Of a stretch of DNA of 64,000 nucleotides, positions 9,254 to 18,240 are shown in pieces. Numbering within the stretch: position 1 is the stretch's first letter; each line of letters opens with the position of its first letter. Source of the stretch: Rhodopseudomonas rhenobacensis (GTDB lineage: Bacteria > Pseudomonadota > Alphaproteobacteria > Rhizobiales > Xanthobacteraceae); assembly GCF_014203125.1 (NCBI RefSeq), contig NZ_JACHIH010000001.1:293546-357545 (forward strand), in the 5' to 3' direction. The translations under genes and the position numbers were made by a program. Below the pieces are notes generated by a model that had not been told where the DNA came from, searched no databases, and saw only the letters and a list, made by a program, of their open reading frames with translations.

Positions 9254-9625
9254 ATGCGCACATTCAAACTTGCTTCGCTGACCGCCGCCGCCCTCACCCT
9301 CGGCCTGCTCGCTGCCGCGCCCTCGATGGCGCAGACGCCCGCGACCACCGATCACAAGATGGATCACATGGCGCCGACGACCAAGCCGTCGGAGTCGAAG
9401 ATGGCGCCGGCGAAAGCGGAGGCCACCAAGACCGAGCTGCTCGATATCAACTCGGCGACCTCCGATCAGCTCGACGCGCTGCCCGGCGTCGGCAAGGCTT
9501 ACTCCGCCGCGATCATCAAGGGCCGTCCCTACAAGGGCAAGGACGAACTGGTGCAGAAGAAGATCGTGCCGGAAAAGACCTATGACGGCATCAAGGACAA
9601 GATCATCGCCAAGCAGAAGAGCTGA
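9254..9625 (+). CDS. Exported helix-hairpin-helix protein (ComEA-like)
   Basis: The 123-residue protein has a clear signal peptide (cleavage near Ala-Gln at about 27), a charged Lys/Met/Ala-rich linker, and one helix-hairpin-helix DNA-binding unit: Asp-Ile-Asn-Ser-Ala-Thr...Leu-Pro-Gly-Val-Gly-Lys-Ala at roughly 66-85. Similar domains occur in periplasmic DNA-uptake proteins of the ComEA type, but no other competence gene is nearby. An AGGAGG ribosome-binding site lies at 9241-9246, 7 bases before the ATG. Confidence 0.85.
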   Translation: MRTFKLASLTAAALTLGLLAAAPSMAQTPATTDHKMDHMAPTTKPSESKMAPAKAEATKTELLDINSATSDQLDALPGVGKAYSAAIIKGRPYKGKDELVQKKIVPEKTYDGIKDKIIAKQKS

Positions 9626-9652
9626 GGCGAGACGCTGCTTGTTACTTGAAGC

Positions 9653-9780
9653 CGTGCCCCGGACCAGACGCAGCGCGCAGCGCTGCGTCGCAGAGCCGGG
9701 GCCGTCTCAAGCGCTGAATTCGTAACGGTCCCGGCTCGTCGGCGCGGCGTGAACAACGCCGCCCCGGCGTCCGGGACACG
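9653..9780. repeat. Intergenic palindromic repeat, family A, copy 2
   Basis: Starts CGTGCCCCGGACCAGACGCA, contains CGTAACGGTCCCGGCTCG and ends CGTCCGGGACACG. It separates the convergent HhH and yciB genes. Confidence 0.85.
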
Positions 9781-9847
9781 CATTTTTCTTGTGACATTCT
9801 TGCGGCGAAGCTGCCTGAACTTTGCCGCAAGAAAAAACGCGGGATTT

Positions 9848-10468
9848 TCAGCCCTTGCTGACGTCGCCGGCGTCGGCCTCGCTGGTCTCCAGCGTCACCG
9901 GCTCGAGGTGATGGCGCTTGATCAGCGGCATCTGCGTCAACGCGAACAACATGGTCAGCGGCACCATGCCGAACACCTTGAACGCCACCCAGAAATCGGT
10001 CGACTGGGTGCGCCAGATCACTTCGTTGAGCACCGCCATCGCCAAGAACCACAACGCCCAGCGCAGCGTCAGCTTGCGCCAGCCGCGCGGCGTCAGATTG
10101 AACATCTGATCGAACATGATCGCGATGAAGGAGCGGCCGAACAACAGCCCGCCGCCGAGGATCGCGGCGAACAGGCAATAGATGATGGTCGGCTTCATCT
10201 TGATGAAGGTCTCGTCGTGCAGCAGCAGCGTCAGCGTGCCGAACACGATCACCACCACCGCGGTGACGATCGCCATGATCGGCACGTGCTTGGTCACCAC
10301 ATAGGACACCGCGATCGCGATCAGCACCGCGACCATGAAAGCGCCGGTGGCGACGAACAGATTGAACTTGGAGTTGACGAAGAAGAAAATCAGCAAGGGT
10401 CCAAGCTCGGTCGCGAGCTTGAACAGCGGATGCGGCCGGTTGGTCGCGAGTAGCTCGGGCTTGTCCAT
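9848..10468 (-). CDS. yciB: Inner membrane-spanning septation protein A (YciB family)
   Basis: The 206-residue membrane protein shows about five helices and the family hallmarks Gly-Pro-Leu-Leu-Ile-Phe-Phe near residue 24, Lys-Pro-Thr-Ile-Ile-Tyr, and Asn-Glu-x-Ile-Trp-Arg-Thr with Trp-Val-x-Phe-Lys-Val-Phe-Gly following. YciB is linked to cell-envelope synthesis and division in enteric bacteria. Its start lies 8 bases after the ftsY stop, so the two are probably one transcript. The frame continues open into ftsY, but the ATG at 10468 gives the normal length. Confidence 0.93.
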   Translation of the reverse strand: MDKPELLATNRPHPLFKLATELGPLLIFFFVNSKFNLFVATGAFMVAVLIAIAVSYVVTKHVPIMAIVTAVVVIVFGTLTLLLHDETFIKMKPTIIYCLFAAILGGGLLFGRSFIAIMFDQMFNLTPRGWRKLTLRWALWFLAMAVLNEVIWRTQSTDFWVAFKVFGMVPLTMLFALTQMPLIKRHHLEPVTLETSEADAGDVSKG

Positions 10469-10476
10469 GGTGGCTA

Positions 10477-11427
10477 TCAGCTCCCGCTGTCGGTGCCGGC
10501 GATCGCCTTGGCGAAATCCGCCGCGGTGAACGGCGCCAGATCCTCGACGCTTTCGCCGACGCCGACGAAATGCACCGGCAGTTTGTATTTCTCCGCCAGC
10601 GCCACCAGGATTCCGCCGCGGGCGGTGCCGTCGAGCTTGGTCATCACCAGGCCGGTGACCCCAGCGGTACGGGAAAATGCTTCGACCTGCGAGAGCGCAT
10701 TTTGTCCCACCGTGGCGTCGAGCACCAGCAGCACCGCGTGCGGTGCCGAGGCATCGACCTTCTTGATCACCCGCACCACCTTTTCGAGCTCGTTCATCAG
10801 CTCGGCCTTGTTTTGCAGCCGGCCCGCGGTGTCGATCAACAGCACGTCGCGGTGGTCGTCCTTGGCGGCGGTCAGCGCGGTGAAGGCGAGGCCTGCGGAA
10901 TCCGATCCTTGCGTGCCGGAAATCACCGGCGCGCCGGTGCGCTCGCCCCAGACTTTCAGCTGCTCGATCGCCGCCGCCCGGAACGTATCGCCGGCGGCCA
11001 GCATCACCTTGCGGCCCTCGGCGGAAAACTTCGCCGCAAGCTTGCCGATCGTGGTGGTCTTGCCGGAACCGTTGACGCCGACCATCAGGATCACGAACGG
11101 CTTTTTGGCCGCGTCGATCACCAGCGGCTGCGCCACCGGCGCCAGCACCTTCTCGACCTCGGCGGCGACGATGGTCTTCACATCGCCGGCCGAAATCATC
11201 TTGTCGTAGCGGCCGACGCCGACCGCGGCGGCGATTCGCGCCGACACTTCGGTGCCGAGATCGGCGCGCAGCAGCACGTCCTCGATCTCGTCGAGCATCG
11301 CCCGGTCGAGCTTGCGCTTGGTGACGAATTCGGCGAGCGCCGTCCCGATCGAACTCGAGGTTCGCTTCAGGCCACTGGACAGCCGGCGCCACCAGCTCGG
11401 TTTTTTGGTTTCAGTCGTGTCGTTCAT
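10477..11427 (-). CDS. ftsY: Signal recognition particle receptor FtsY
   Basis: The 316-residue SRP GTPase has [10 protein letters not shown] (G1), Asp-Thr-Ala-Gly-Arg (G3) and [10 protein letters not shown] (G4 region). It is the membrane receptor for Ffh-ribosome complexes. The acidic N-terminal A domain of enteric FtsY is absent, as usual in alphaproteobacteria. Its partner ffh is at 18.5 kb. Confidence 0.98.
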   Translation of the reverse strand: MNDTTETKKPSWWRRLSSGLKRTSSSIGTALAEFVTKRKLDRAMLDEIEDVLLRADLGTEVSARIAAAVGVGRYDKMISAGDVKTIVAAEVEKVLAPVAQPLVIDAAKKPFVILMVGVNGSGKTTTIGKLAAKFSAEGRKVMLAAGDTFRAAAIEQLKVWGERTGAPVISGTQGSDSAGLAFTALTAAKDDHRDVLLIDTAGRLQNKAELMNELEKVVRVIKKVDASAPHAVLLVLDATVGQNALSQVEAFSRTAGVTGLVMTKLDGTARGGILVALAEKYKLPVHFVGVGESVEDLAPFTAADFAKAIAGTDSGS

Positions 11428-11455
11428 GATGAGGCTGTGTTAGCGGTTTCGCGCC

Positions 11456-12178
11456 ATGAGCGAAAGTCACCCTGAACCAACGGCTATGCCGGAACTGACC
11501 GCCGAGGAGATCCTGGCGCGGGTGCTGTACCGCGACGGGCTGATGCTGGTGATCGACAAGCCGGCCGGGCTGCCGGTGCACCGCGGCCCGAAGGGCGGCG
11601 CCAACCTGGAATCCTCGTTCGAATTCCTGCGCTACGGGCTGCCGCGGCCGCCGGTCTTGGCGCATCGGCTCGACCGCGACACCTCCGGCTGCCTGGTGCT
11701 CGGCCGCCACCGCAAGGCCACCGCGTCGCTCGGGCTCCTGTTCAAGCATGGCCGGATTTCCAAGACCTATTGGGCGGTGGTCGAAGGCGGCCCGGTCGAG
11801 GACGAGGGCACCATTGAATTGCCGATCGGCCGGCTCAACGCCGAACGCGGCTGGTGGCAGAAGATCGATCCGGAAGGCCAGCCAGCCACCACCAAATGGC
11901 GGGTGCTGGGGCGCGGCGACGGGCTCACCTGGCTGGCGCTGCAGCCGGTCACTGGGCGCACGCATCAGCTCAGGGTGCACAGCGCGGCGATGGGCTGGCC
12001 GATCGTCGGCGACAATATCTATGGCAACGGCCCGCGGTTCGGCGAGCCGACGCTGCATCTGCACGCCCGCGAAATCGTGATCCCGATCTCGCGCAACAAG
12101 CCGCCGATCGTGGTCATCGCACCTGCCCCGCCGCATCTGCATCAGCGGCTGCGCGCCTGTGGGTGGAGTGGCGAATAG
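11456..12178 (+). CDS. RluA-family RNA pseudouridine synthase
   Basis: The 240-residue protein carries the catalytic motif His-Arg-Leu-Asp-Arg-Asp-Thr-Ser-Gly, whose second Asp is the nucleophile of RluA enzymes, and Gly-Arg-Thr-His-Gln-Leu-Arg-Val-His downstream. There is no N-terminal S4 domain, unlike RluD or RluC. It probably converts uridine to pseudouridine in tRNA or rRNA; the exact site cannot be assigned. It is divergent from ftsY with a 28-base gap. Confidence 0.93.
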   Translation: MSESHPEPTAMPELTAEEILARVLYRDGLMLVIDKPAGLPVHRGPKGGANLESSFEFLRYGLPRPPVLAHRLDRDTSGCLVLGRHRKATASLGLLFKHGRISKTYWAVVEGGPVEDEGTIELPIGRLNAERGWWQKIDPEGQPATTKWRVLGRGDGLTWLALQPVTGRTHQLRVHSAAMGWPIVGDNIYGNGPRFGEPTLHLHAREIVIPISRNKPPIVVIAPAPPHLHQRLRACGWSGE

Positions 12179-12198
12179 CATTTATCGCCGCGAAGCCT

Positions 12199-12231
12199 CG
12201 GAGGACATTTGTCAGCGGAGGACATTTGTCA
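12199..12231. repeat. Tandem 16-base direct repeat
   Basis: CGGAGGACATTTGTCA occurs at 12199-12214 and again at 12216-12231. It lies just after the RluA-family gene, before a family C repeat. No function is evident. Confidence 0.8.
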
Positions 12232-12277
12232 CGTGGCGCGGCAAGCGGCGGCGCACGGCGCCGCAAGGCTTGCTGTC

Positions 12278-12394
12278 GTCATCACCCGCGAAAGCGGGTG
12301 ACCCAGTATTCCAGAGCCATCGTGGGTAGGCCAAGCCCCGGCCACCAAGGAACACCCTGGAATACTGGGTCGCCCGGTCAAGCCGGGCGATGAC
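12278..12394. repeat. Intergenic palindromic repeat, family C, copy 2
   Basis: GTCATCACCCGCGAAAGCGG on the left is matched by a right arm ending CCGGGCGATGAC. The inner ACCCAGTATTCCAG and CTGGAATACTGGGT arms are perfect inverted copies. Confidence 0.9.
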
Positions 12395-12413
12395 CGCGGG
12401 GTGTGAGGTGGCC

Positions 12414-13697
12414 TCACACCGTCAATCCTGCCCCGCCATGCAATCTTGCCCCATCATGCCCCGTGATCGTCAGCTGGCGTACCGCGCCCGGGGTGTCGCC
12501 GGCGATCGCGACCGGGAGGAAATGCTCGGTGCGGCCTTGGATCGGACTCTCGATCAAAACCTCGCGCGCCGCGCCGATCTCAGCATCGAGCCGCCGCCGC
12601 AACGCCGCGTCGCCGGCGTCGCGGAGCTGTTTGGCACGCTCTTTAACAAGGACTCCATCGACCTGCGGCATCTTCGCCGCCGGGGTGCCGGGCCGCGGCG
12701 AATACGGAAACACGTGCAGGAAGCTCAAGCCGCAGGCCTCGACCAGATCCAGCGAGCGGGCAAACATCTCGTCGGTTTCGGTGGGAAACCCGGCGATCAG
12801 GTCGGCGCCGAGCGCGATGTCGGGCCGCAGCCGGCGCAGCTGCGCGCAGAATTCGATCGCCTGCGCGCGGGAATGCCGCCGCTTCATTCGCTTCAGGATC
12901 AGATCGTCGCCGGCTTGCAGCGACAGATGCAGATGCGGCATCAGCCGCGGCTCATTGGCGACCGCGTCGAGCAGGTCGGGATCGGCCTCGATCGAATCGA
13001 TCGATGAAATGCGCAAGCGCTGCAGTTCCGGCACCTCGCGCAGGATCTGCTTTGTCAGCAAGCCCAGCGTCGGCGCGCCGGCGAGATCGGCGCCGTAGCT
13101 GGTCAGATCGACCCCGGTCAGCACGATCTCGGCGTGGCCGCGCTCCGCGAGCGCGCGGACCTGCTCGACCGCGGCTTTGAGCGGCACCGAGCGCGAATTG
13201 CCGCGGCCGAACGGGATAATGCAGAAGGTGCAGCGATGGTCGCAGCCGTTTTGGACTTGCACGAACACCCGCGGCAGCCCGCTCTGGTAGCCGTCGAGCA
13301 GATGCGGCGCCATTTCGCGCACCGCCATGATGTCGGCGACCGCGATCTTTTCGCCGGAAGACACGCCGGCCGGCGCCGCGAAGGCGCTCTGCGCCGCGCG
13401 CCAGGCGTCGCCGCGCATTTTGTCGTCATTGCCGAGCACGCGGTCGACTTCGACCATCTCGGCGAACATCGCCGCCTGGGTCTGCGCGGCGCAGCCGGTG
13501 ACGACAATGCGCGCGCCCGGACGCTCCCGCTTCAGCCGGCGGATCGATTGCCGCGCCTGCGCCACGGCCTCGTTGGTCACCGCGCAGGAATTCACCACGA
13601 TGGTGTCGGTGCAGCCGGCGGCTTCCGCCTGGCGCCGGATCACCTCGGATTCGAAAGCGTTGAGCCGGCAGCCGAAAGTGACGACTTCGACGCTCAC
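12414..13697 (-). CDS. mtaB: tRNA (N6-threonylcarbamoyladenosine(37)-C2)-methylthiotransferase MtaB
   Basis: The 427-residue radical SAM methylthiotransferase has the N-terminal UPF0004 domain (Thr-Phe-Gly-Cys-Arg-Leu-Asn, with further Cys in Asn-Ser-Cys-Ala-Val-Thr and Thr-Gly-Cys-Ala), a radical SAM cluster Cys-Asp-His-Arg-Cys-Thr-Phe-Cys, and a C-terminal TRAM region. It thiomethylates t6A37 in tRNA. The start is a GTG at 13697 that overlaps the dapF stop as GTGA, so translation is coupled to dapF. Confidence 0.95.
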   Translation of the reverse strand: MSVEVVTFGCRLNAFESEVIRRQAEAAGCTDTIVVNSCAVTNEAVAQARQSIRRLKRERPGARIVVTGCAAQTQAAMFAEMVEVDRVLGNDDKMRGDAWRAAQSAFAAPAGVSSGEKIAVADIMAVREMAPHLLDGYQSGLPRVFVQVQNGCDHRCTFCIIPFGRGNSRSVPLKAAVEQVRALAERGHAEIVLTGVDLTSYGADLAGAPTLGLLTKQILREVPELQRLRISSIDSIEADPDLLDAVANEPRLMPHLHLSLQAGDDLILKRMKRRHSRAQAIEFCAQLRRLRPDIALGADLIAGFPTETDEMFARSLDLVEACGLSFLHVFPYSPRPGTPAAKMPQVDGVLVKERAKQLRDAGDAALRRRLDAEIGAAREVLIESPIQGRTEHFLPVAIAGDTPGAVRQLTITGHDGARLHGGAGLTV

Positions 13698-14563
13698 GAG
13701 GAGGCGGCGGCGAACAGCGCCGGGTCGAGGCGGCCTTCGAATTCGAACGCCGCGGGGCCCGTCATCAGCACGTGGTCGTCGCGCTCGCGCCATTCGATGC
13801 CGAGTTCGCCGCCGGGCAGCGTGATGTGCACGGTGCGGTTGGTGCGGCGCAGCCGGGCGGCGGCGACCGCGGTGGCGCAGGCCGCCGAGCCGCAGGCCTT
13901 GGTCAAGCCGACGCCGCGCTCCCAGGTGCGGATCACGATGTGGTCGCGATCGACGATCTGGGCCAGCGTGATGTTGGCGCGCTCGGGAAAGATCGGGTGG
14001 TTTTCCAACAGCGGCCCGAAGCGCGCGAGATCATGGGCGTTGACGTCGTCGACCCAGAAGATCGCGTGCGGATTGCCCATGCTGACCACCGACGGGGTGT
14101 GCAGCACCGGCGCGTCGATCGGGCCGATCTGCAATTCGATCGACCTCGTGTCGCGGAATTCTTCGGCGAGCGGAATGTCCTTCCAGCCGAGCTTCGGCGG
14201 TCCCATATCGACGGTGTAGAGCTCCGGCGAAGCGCCGCGCCAGCAGTTCAGCAGCCCGGCCTTGGTCTCGAAGGTCAGCGCGTCGCTGGCGCTCTCGGCG
14301 AACACCTGGCGCGCCACGCAGCGCATGCCGTTGCCGCAGGCGGCGGATTCCGAGCCATCATTATTATAAATGCGGACAAAGGCCTCGGTGCCTTGGGTGC
14401 GCGGCGGCTGCAACACCATCAGCTGATCGTACGGCACTTCAGAAGCGATGGCGCGGGCGTCCGCCGCGCTGACCGCGACCGGCCGGGCGCGCAGATCGAG
14501 CACGACGATCTCGTTGCCGATACCGTTCATCTTGCTGAAGCTGCGATGTGCCAGTGCGCTCAT
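13694..14563 (-). CDS. dapF: Diaminopimelate epimerase
   Basis: The 289-residue enzyme converts LL- to meso-diaminopimelate for lysine and peptidoglycan. Both catalytic cysteines are in their motifs: [10 protein letters not shown] and [10 protein letters not shown]. A second in-frame ATG two codons upstream (14569) could also serve. It is followed at once by mtaB in a two-gene operon common in alphaproteobacteria. Confidence 0.97.
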   Translation of the reverse strand: MSALAHRSFSKMNGIGNEIVVLDLRARPVAVSAADARAIASEVPYDQLMVLQPPRTQGTEAFVRIYNNDGSESAACGNGMRCVARQVFAESASDALTFETKAGLLNCWRGASPELYTVDMGPPKLGWKDIPLAEEFRDTRSIELQIGPIDAPVLHTPSVVSMGNPHAIFWVDDVNAHDLARFGPLLENHPIFPERANITLAQIVDRDHIVIRTWERGVGLTKACGSAACATAVAAARLRRTNRTVHITLPGGELGIEWRERDDHVLMTGPAAFEFEGRLDPALFAAASS

Positions 14564-14725
14564 GACCATGATCCTGCCGGAGTTATATGGCGAACAACGC
14601 CGGCTTGACCAGTGCGGCAAATCCGGGTCGGAGCGTCCTGAACCAAGGGCGCGGCGCATCCCAGATCTGGCAGGGGACGAAATCCGCCGCCGCGTGTTAG
14701 CATGGCGGCGGATGGTGGAATGATC

Positions 14726-14773
14726 GAGCATGATCTTAACCCAAGCCGGGATCCGGTTTTCGGGATCATGCTC
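14726..14773. repeat. Palindromic repeat, family I (GAGCATGATC ... GATCATGCTC)
   Basis: A perfect 10-base inverted pair at 14726-14735 and 14764-14773 flanks about 28 bases. A degenerate relative lies at 54231-54280. Confidence 0.75.
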
Positions 14774-14831
14774 TATCGCGAGTAAGGCTGCGGTCGCCGG
14801 GCGCAAGTTCGGGCATGACCTTGGGGAGATC

Positions 14832-15599
14832 ATGAGAATGGACGTTGCGCGTTGTTTTCGCCTGGCCATGGCTGCGCCGCTGGCGACAGCTGGAATTCTG
14901 ATCGGCATCAGCGGGGCACTGGCGCAGTCGCCGCCCGCGGTCCCCGCGCCGACCGCCTCGGAGCCCACCAAATCCGCCGCCGAGGAGCCGGCCAAGCCGG
15001 CTGCTGCGGCGCCGGCGAAACCCGCCGACCCCGCCAATCCGCCCGCCGCAACGCCGGCCACGCCGCCGCCCGCGGCCGCCGAGGCCCCGGTGACGCCGGC
15101 GCCGGCGACCCCGCCGCCGGCCGCGCCGGTGCAGACCGCCGATCCGTTCGGCGAGGAAATCACCCTCACCGGCAAGAGCGTTGTGGTGCTGAAGGGCAGC
15201 GCCAATTGGGATTCCGCGTTCGAGACGCTGATCGAGTCGTTCAAGACGCTGACCGCGCTGCTCGACAAGCAGGCCATCAAGCCCGCCGGCAATGTGATGA
15301 TCGTCTACACCTCGACCGACGACACCGGCTTCACCTATCAGGCGGAAATCCCGGTCGAGCAGGAGCCGAAGGACCTCGCCAAGAACATGAGTCTCGGCAA
15401 ATCACCCGACGGCAAGGCGCTGAAATTCGTGCACCGCGGCTCCTACGACAACATGGACAACACCTACGAGGCGATCACCAATCACCTCGACGACAAGAAG
15501 CTGGAAGCCAAGGACACTTTCGTCGAGGAATACATCACCGATCCGCTGAAGACCGCGGAGGACAAGCTGGTGATCAACGTCTACGTGCCGCTGAAATGA
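14832..15599 (+). CDS. Exported protein with Pro/Ala-rich linker and GyrI-like (effector-binding) domain
   Basis: The 255-residue protein has a signal peptide ending near Ala-Leu-Ala-Gln (about residue 31), a long Pro/Ala-rich low-complexity linker (about 33-100) and a C-terminal domain resembling the GyrI-like small-molecule binding fold, with Thr-Gly-Phe-Thr-Tyr-Gln and Tyr-Glu-Ala-Ile segments. Such domains bind small amphipathic ligands. No enzyme motif is seen. Its stop overlaps the next start (ATGA), so it is co-transcribed with the SIMPL-domain gene. Confidence 0.8.
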   Translation: MRMDVARCFRLAMAAPLATAGILIGISGALAQSPPAVPAPTASEPTKSAAEEPAKPAAAAPAKPADPANPPAATPATPPPAAAEAPVTPAPATPPPAAPVQTADPFGEEITLTGKSVVVLKGSANWDSAFETLIESFKTLTALLDKQAIKPAGNVMIVYTSTDDTGFTYQAEIPVEQEPKDLAKNMSLGKSPDGKALKFVHRGSYDNMDNTYEAITNHLDDKKLEAKDTFVEEYITDPLKTAEDKLVINVYVPLK

Positions 15600-16306
15600 C
15601 GCCGGTGAACTCCCGCCTGATCGGGCTCGTCGCCCTCGCCGCGCTGACCGCCGCCCCGGCGCTGGCGCAGACCCCGCCGCCGCCGGCGATTTCGGTGACC
15701 GGCGAGGCCAGCGTCTCGGTGCCGCCGGATCTGGCGATCGTCGACGGCGGCGTCACCACCGAGGCGAAGTCCGCGCGCGAGGCTTCCGAGGGCAACAATG
15801 TCGCGATGGGCAAGGTGCTGCAGGCGCTGAAGGCTGCCGGCATCGACGACAAGGATCTGCAGACCTCGCGGCTGTCGCTGCAGCCACAATACGCCAACCA
15901 GAACCGGCCCGGCCCCAACATCGTGGTCGGCTACCGCGCCAGCAACCGGGTCAGCATCCGGCTGCGCGACGTCAGCAAGGTCGCCGGCGTGATCGACACC
16001 CTGGTGTCGTCCGGCGCCAACGAGGTCGGCGGCATCGATTTCGCGGTCGCCGCCGCCTCCAAGCTGCTCGACGACGCCCGCGATCAGGCGTTCGCCGATG
16101 CCAGGCGCAAGGCCGAGATTTACGCCCGCTCGGCCGGCGTCACGCTCGGCGCGCCGCTGAGCATTTCGGAAGAAAGCGCGCCCGGCCCGATGCCGATGCG
16201 CAAGATGATGCTGGACCGCGCCGCCTCCGCGCCGGTCGCGCAGGGCGAAGAGACGCTGCGGGTCTCGGTCAGCGTGTCGTTCGCGATCAAGCAGCCGACG
16301 CCGTAA
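15596..16306 (+). CDS. SIMPL (DUF541) domain-containing exported protein
   Basis: The 236-residue protein has a signal peptide (cut near Ala-Leu-Ala-Gln, about residue 25) and the SIMPL/DUF541 pattern Ile-Ser-Val-Thr-Gly-Glu-Ala, then the Leu-Gln-Thr-Ser-Arg-Leu-Ser-Leu-Gln-Pro-Gln-Tyr and Ala-Arg-Arg-Lys-Ala-Glu segments. Relatives are periplasmic or outer-membrane proteins involved in oxidative-stress protection or channel assembly; the function here is open. Its last 20 bases overlap the convergent MBL gene. Confidence 0.88.
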   Translation: MTPVNSRLIGLVALAALTAAPALAQTPPPPAISVTGEASVSVPPDLAIVDGGVTTEAKSAREASEGNNVAMGKVLQALKAAGIDDKDLQTSRLSLQPQYANQNRPGPNIVVGYRASNRVSIRLRDVSKVAGVIDTLVSSGANEVGGIDFAVAAASKLLDDARDQAFADARRKAEIYARSAGVTLGAPLSISEESAPGPMPMRKMMLDRAASAPVAQGEETLRVSVSVSFAIKQPTP

Positions 16307-17447
16307 TCTCCATCACCTGTCCGGGCTCGAGCACCGCGAATTTGTCGCGCGGCGTCCCTGCCGCATCCAGCGCGGCGCGCAGATCCTCGACCGGCGCGTC
16401 GATCGCCTCGTCGGTGAGCTGGAAAGTGCCGTGATGATGCGCCACGGCCTGCGCGGCGCCGCAATCGGCCAGCGCCTGTACGGCGTCGGCCGGGTTCATG
16501 TGCTGGTCCTGCATGAACCAGCGCGGCTCGTAGGCGCCGATCGGCAGGATCGCCAGCCGCAGCGGGCCGTGCGCTTCGCCGACCCGGCGGAAGTGCTTGC
16601 CCTCGCCATAGCCGGAGTCGCAGACGATATAGATGTTGCCGGCCGGGGTGTGCAGCACGAAGCTCGCCCACAGCGCCTTGTTGCGATCGAACAGCCCGCG
16701 CGCGGTCCAGTGCCTGGTCGGCACCAGCGTCACCGCGACGCCGTTGCCGAGCTCGACGCGGTCGTGCCAGTCGAAGGCTTCGGCGCGGATCGCCTTGTCG
16801 TGCGACGTCATGGCGAGGTCGTTGCCGAGCGGGGTGATCACCCGGGGCGAATGCCGGGCGGCGAGCCGCGACAGCGTCGGCAGATCGAGATGGTCGTAAT
16901 GGCCGTGCGAGACCAGCACGGCATCGATCGGCGGCAACGCCTCGAAGGCGATGCCGGGCGCGTTGTGGCGCTTCGGTCCGGCGAAACTGACCGGCGAGGC
17001 GCGCTCCGACCACAACGGATCGATCAGGATGTTCAGCCCGGCGGTCTGGATCAGCCAGCTGACGTGGCCGACGAACGACAGCCGCACCTTGCCGCCGTCG
17101 ACCCGCCGCGGCGGGGTGTCGGCGAAACGGTTCGGCACCCAGTCCGGCCATGTCGCCGCCTGGCGTTTGGACTGCCAGCGCAGCACATCGAAGATGCTCC
17201 GCGGCGGCACGCCGTCGGGATCGAAGAACCGCGTGCCGTCGAAATGATCGGAGCGCGGGCCGCTGTAGTTGGGCATGCGGGAGATCCAGAATGATGACAG
17301 GGCGGCCGCCGCGGCGCCGCCGCCGGCAAGGATGGTCAGCAAGGAGCGTCGGGTCAGCGGCAAGATTGGGCGTGGGGTTCGGGGGATTTCGGGCGAAACC
17401 GGCGATACGGCATAGGGGCTATCTAGGTGATTTCCCGCCGAGCGCAA
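16287..17447 (-). CDS. Exported MBL-fold metal-dependent hydrolase (NAPE-PLD/UlaG-like)
   Basis: The 386-residue protein carries an N-terminal twin-arginine segment (Thr-Arg-Arg-Ser-Leu-Leu followed by a hydrophobic Ala/Gly-rich stretch, about residues 32-55) and a metallo-beta-lactamase fold with His-Gly-His-Tyr-Asp-His. The Trp-Leu-Ile-Gln-Thr-Ala-Gly and late His-His-His-Gly-Thr-Phe motifs match the N-acylphosphatidylethanolamine phospholipase D-like group. A phosphodiesterase role at the membrane is plausible but not demonstrable. It converges on and overlaps the SIMPL gene by 20 bases. Confidence 0.88.
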   Translation of the reverse strand: MRSAGNHLDSPYAVSPVSPEIPRTPRPILPLTRRSLLTILAGGGAAAAALSSFWISRMPNYSGPRSDHFDGTRFFDPDGVPPRSIFDVLRWQSKRQAATWPDWVPNRFADTPPRRVDGGKVRLSFVGHVSWLIQTAGLNILIDPLWSERASPVSFAGPKRHNAPGIAFEALPPIDAVLVSHGHYDHLDLPTLSRLAARHSPRVITPLGNDLAMTSHDKAIRAEAFDWHDRVELGNGVAVTLVPTRHWTARGLFDRNKALWASFVLHTPAGNIYIVCDSGYGEGKHFRRVGEAHGPLRLAILPIGAYEPRWFMQDQHMNPADAVQALADCGAAQAVAHHHGTFQLTDEAIDAPVEDLRAALDAAGTPRDKFAVLEPGQVMEITASAA

Positions 17448-17500
17448 ACTATTGCCGGATCATACTACCGGGCGGGCGCTCCAGATGTCCGGCAAAACCC

Positions 17501-17571
17501 TGACAAGTCCTAAGTGTCATAGAAGATTGACAAAACCAGATGTCATGCTGGATTGACAAAGATCTTTGTCA
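17501..17571. promoter_or_regulatory. Array of six alternating TGACA/TGTCA half-sites upstream of pucBA (PpsR/CrtJ-type operators)
   Basis: Half-sites start at 17501 (TGACA), 17515 (TGTCA), 17528 (TGACA), 17541 (TGTCA), 17554 (TGACA) and 17567 (TGTCA), so after the first step of 14 the spacing is exactly 13 bases. The pairs 17515-17532 and 17541-17558 each match the PpsR consensus TGTCA-N8-TGACA (TGT-N12-ACA). The last two half-sites also form a perfect 18-base palindrome at 17554-17571. PpsR is the known redox- and light-responsive repressor of photosynthesis genes; binding here is inferred. Confidence 0.85.
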
Positions 17572-17786
17572 GGATAATCATGAATCACTTGATCGTGAAA
17601 AGCCGACAGGCGGTTTTGCAATCAAGCCGGAGAATTGCATCGGCGGGCGTTGCTGACACGGATTGATGCGCGGCGCAGGCGTGGCGATTCCCCGAACTAA
17701 CCGAAGCTGAGACCGGGCGAACTTGGTTCGCGTAGCAGCAGGAATACCCACGTGCGGGTTCAGCACGAAACTGGTCGTAGTCTCTC

Positions 17787-17792
17787 AGGAGG
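17787..17792 (+). promoter_or_regulatory. Strong ribosome-binding site of pucB
   Basis: AGGAGG lies 7 bases upstream of the pucB ATG at 17800. About 215 bases of leader separate it from the operator array. Confidence 0.8.
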
Positions 17793-17799
17793 TTAAGTT

Positions 17800-17955
17800 A
17801 TGGCAGAGGATCTGAACAAGGTCTGGCCGACGGGTCTGACAATCGCGGAGTCCGAAGAGCTCCATAAGCATGTGATCGACGGCACCCGCGTGTTCGGCGC
17901 GATCGCGATCGTTGCTCACTTTCTGGCGTACGTCTATTCGCCGTGGCTGAAGTAA
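17800..17955 (+). CDS. pucB: Light-harvesting complex LH2 beta chain
   Basis: This 51-residue single-helix antenna protein carries the two conserved histidines: His22 (B800-side region) and His40, the ligand of B850 bacteriochlorophyll, within Val-Ala-His-Phe-Leu-Ala-Tyr. The Trp-Pro-Thr-Gly-Leu-Thr N-terminus and the absence of LH1 motifs mark it as LH2 rather than LH1. It ends Tyr-Ser-Pro-Trp-Leu-Lys; from memory most R. palustris copies end in His. It acts in the intracytoplasmic membrane. pucA follows 12 bases later. Confidence 0.96.
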   Translation: MAEDLNKVWPTGLTIAESEELHKHVIDGTRVFGAIAIVAHFLAYVYSPWLK

Positions 17956-17967
17956 GGGGGATCGAAC

Positions 17968-18171
17968 ATGAACCAAGCTCGTATTTGGACTGTCGTTAAC
18001 CCAACCGTTGGCCTGCCGCTTCTGCTGGGCAGCGTCACCGTGATCGCGATCCTCGTTCACCTCGCGCTGGTCGAGAACACCACCTGGTTCTCCGGCTACT
18101 GGAATGGCGCCGCCAAGACCGCCGCTGCCGCTCCGGCCGTGGCCCCGGTCGCCGCTCCGGCGAAGAAGTAA
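17968..18171 (+). CDS. pucA: Light-harvesting complex LH2 alpha chain
   Basis: The 67-residue protein begins [12 protein letters not shown] as LH2 alpha chains do, has the B850 ligand His31 in the membrane helix, and carries Tyr44-Trp45. Those two residues hydrogen-bond B850 acetyl groups in the high-light B800-850 form; low-light 820-nm forms replace them. The C-terminal 20 residues are Ala/Pro-rich and end Lys-Lys. No pucC or other antenna gene follows. Confidence 0.96.
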   Translation: MNQARIWTVVNPTVGLPLLLGSVTVIAILVHLALVENTTWFSGYWNGAAKTAAAAPAVAPVAAPAKK

Positions 18172-18202
18172 CAGCCTGTTCGCAAGCTGAATTCCTAGAG
18201 AC

Positions 18203-18240
18203 CCACCGGAAATTCTCTGGCAACGGGGGATTTTCGGTGG
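18203..18240 (+). terminator. Hairpin after pucA
   Basis: CCACCGGAAAT at 18203-18213 pairs with ATTTTCGGTGG at 18230-18240 with one mismatch. There is no T-run, so it may act as an mRNA-stabilising stem rather than a terminator. Confidence 0.55.

Noticed and set aside
9848-11392. 514-codon frame suggesting a fusion of yciB with an upstream domain
   Set aside because: The upstream part lies inside ftsY in another frame. The ATG at 10468 gives the correct YciB length.
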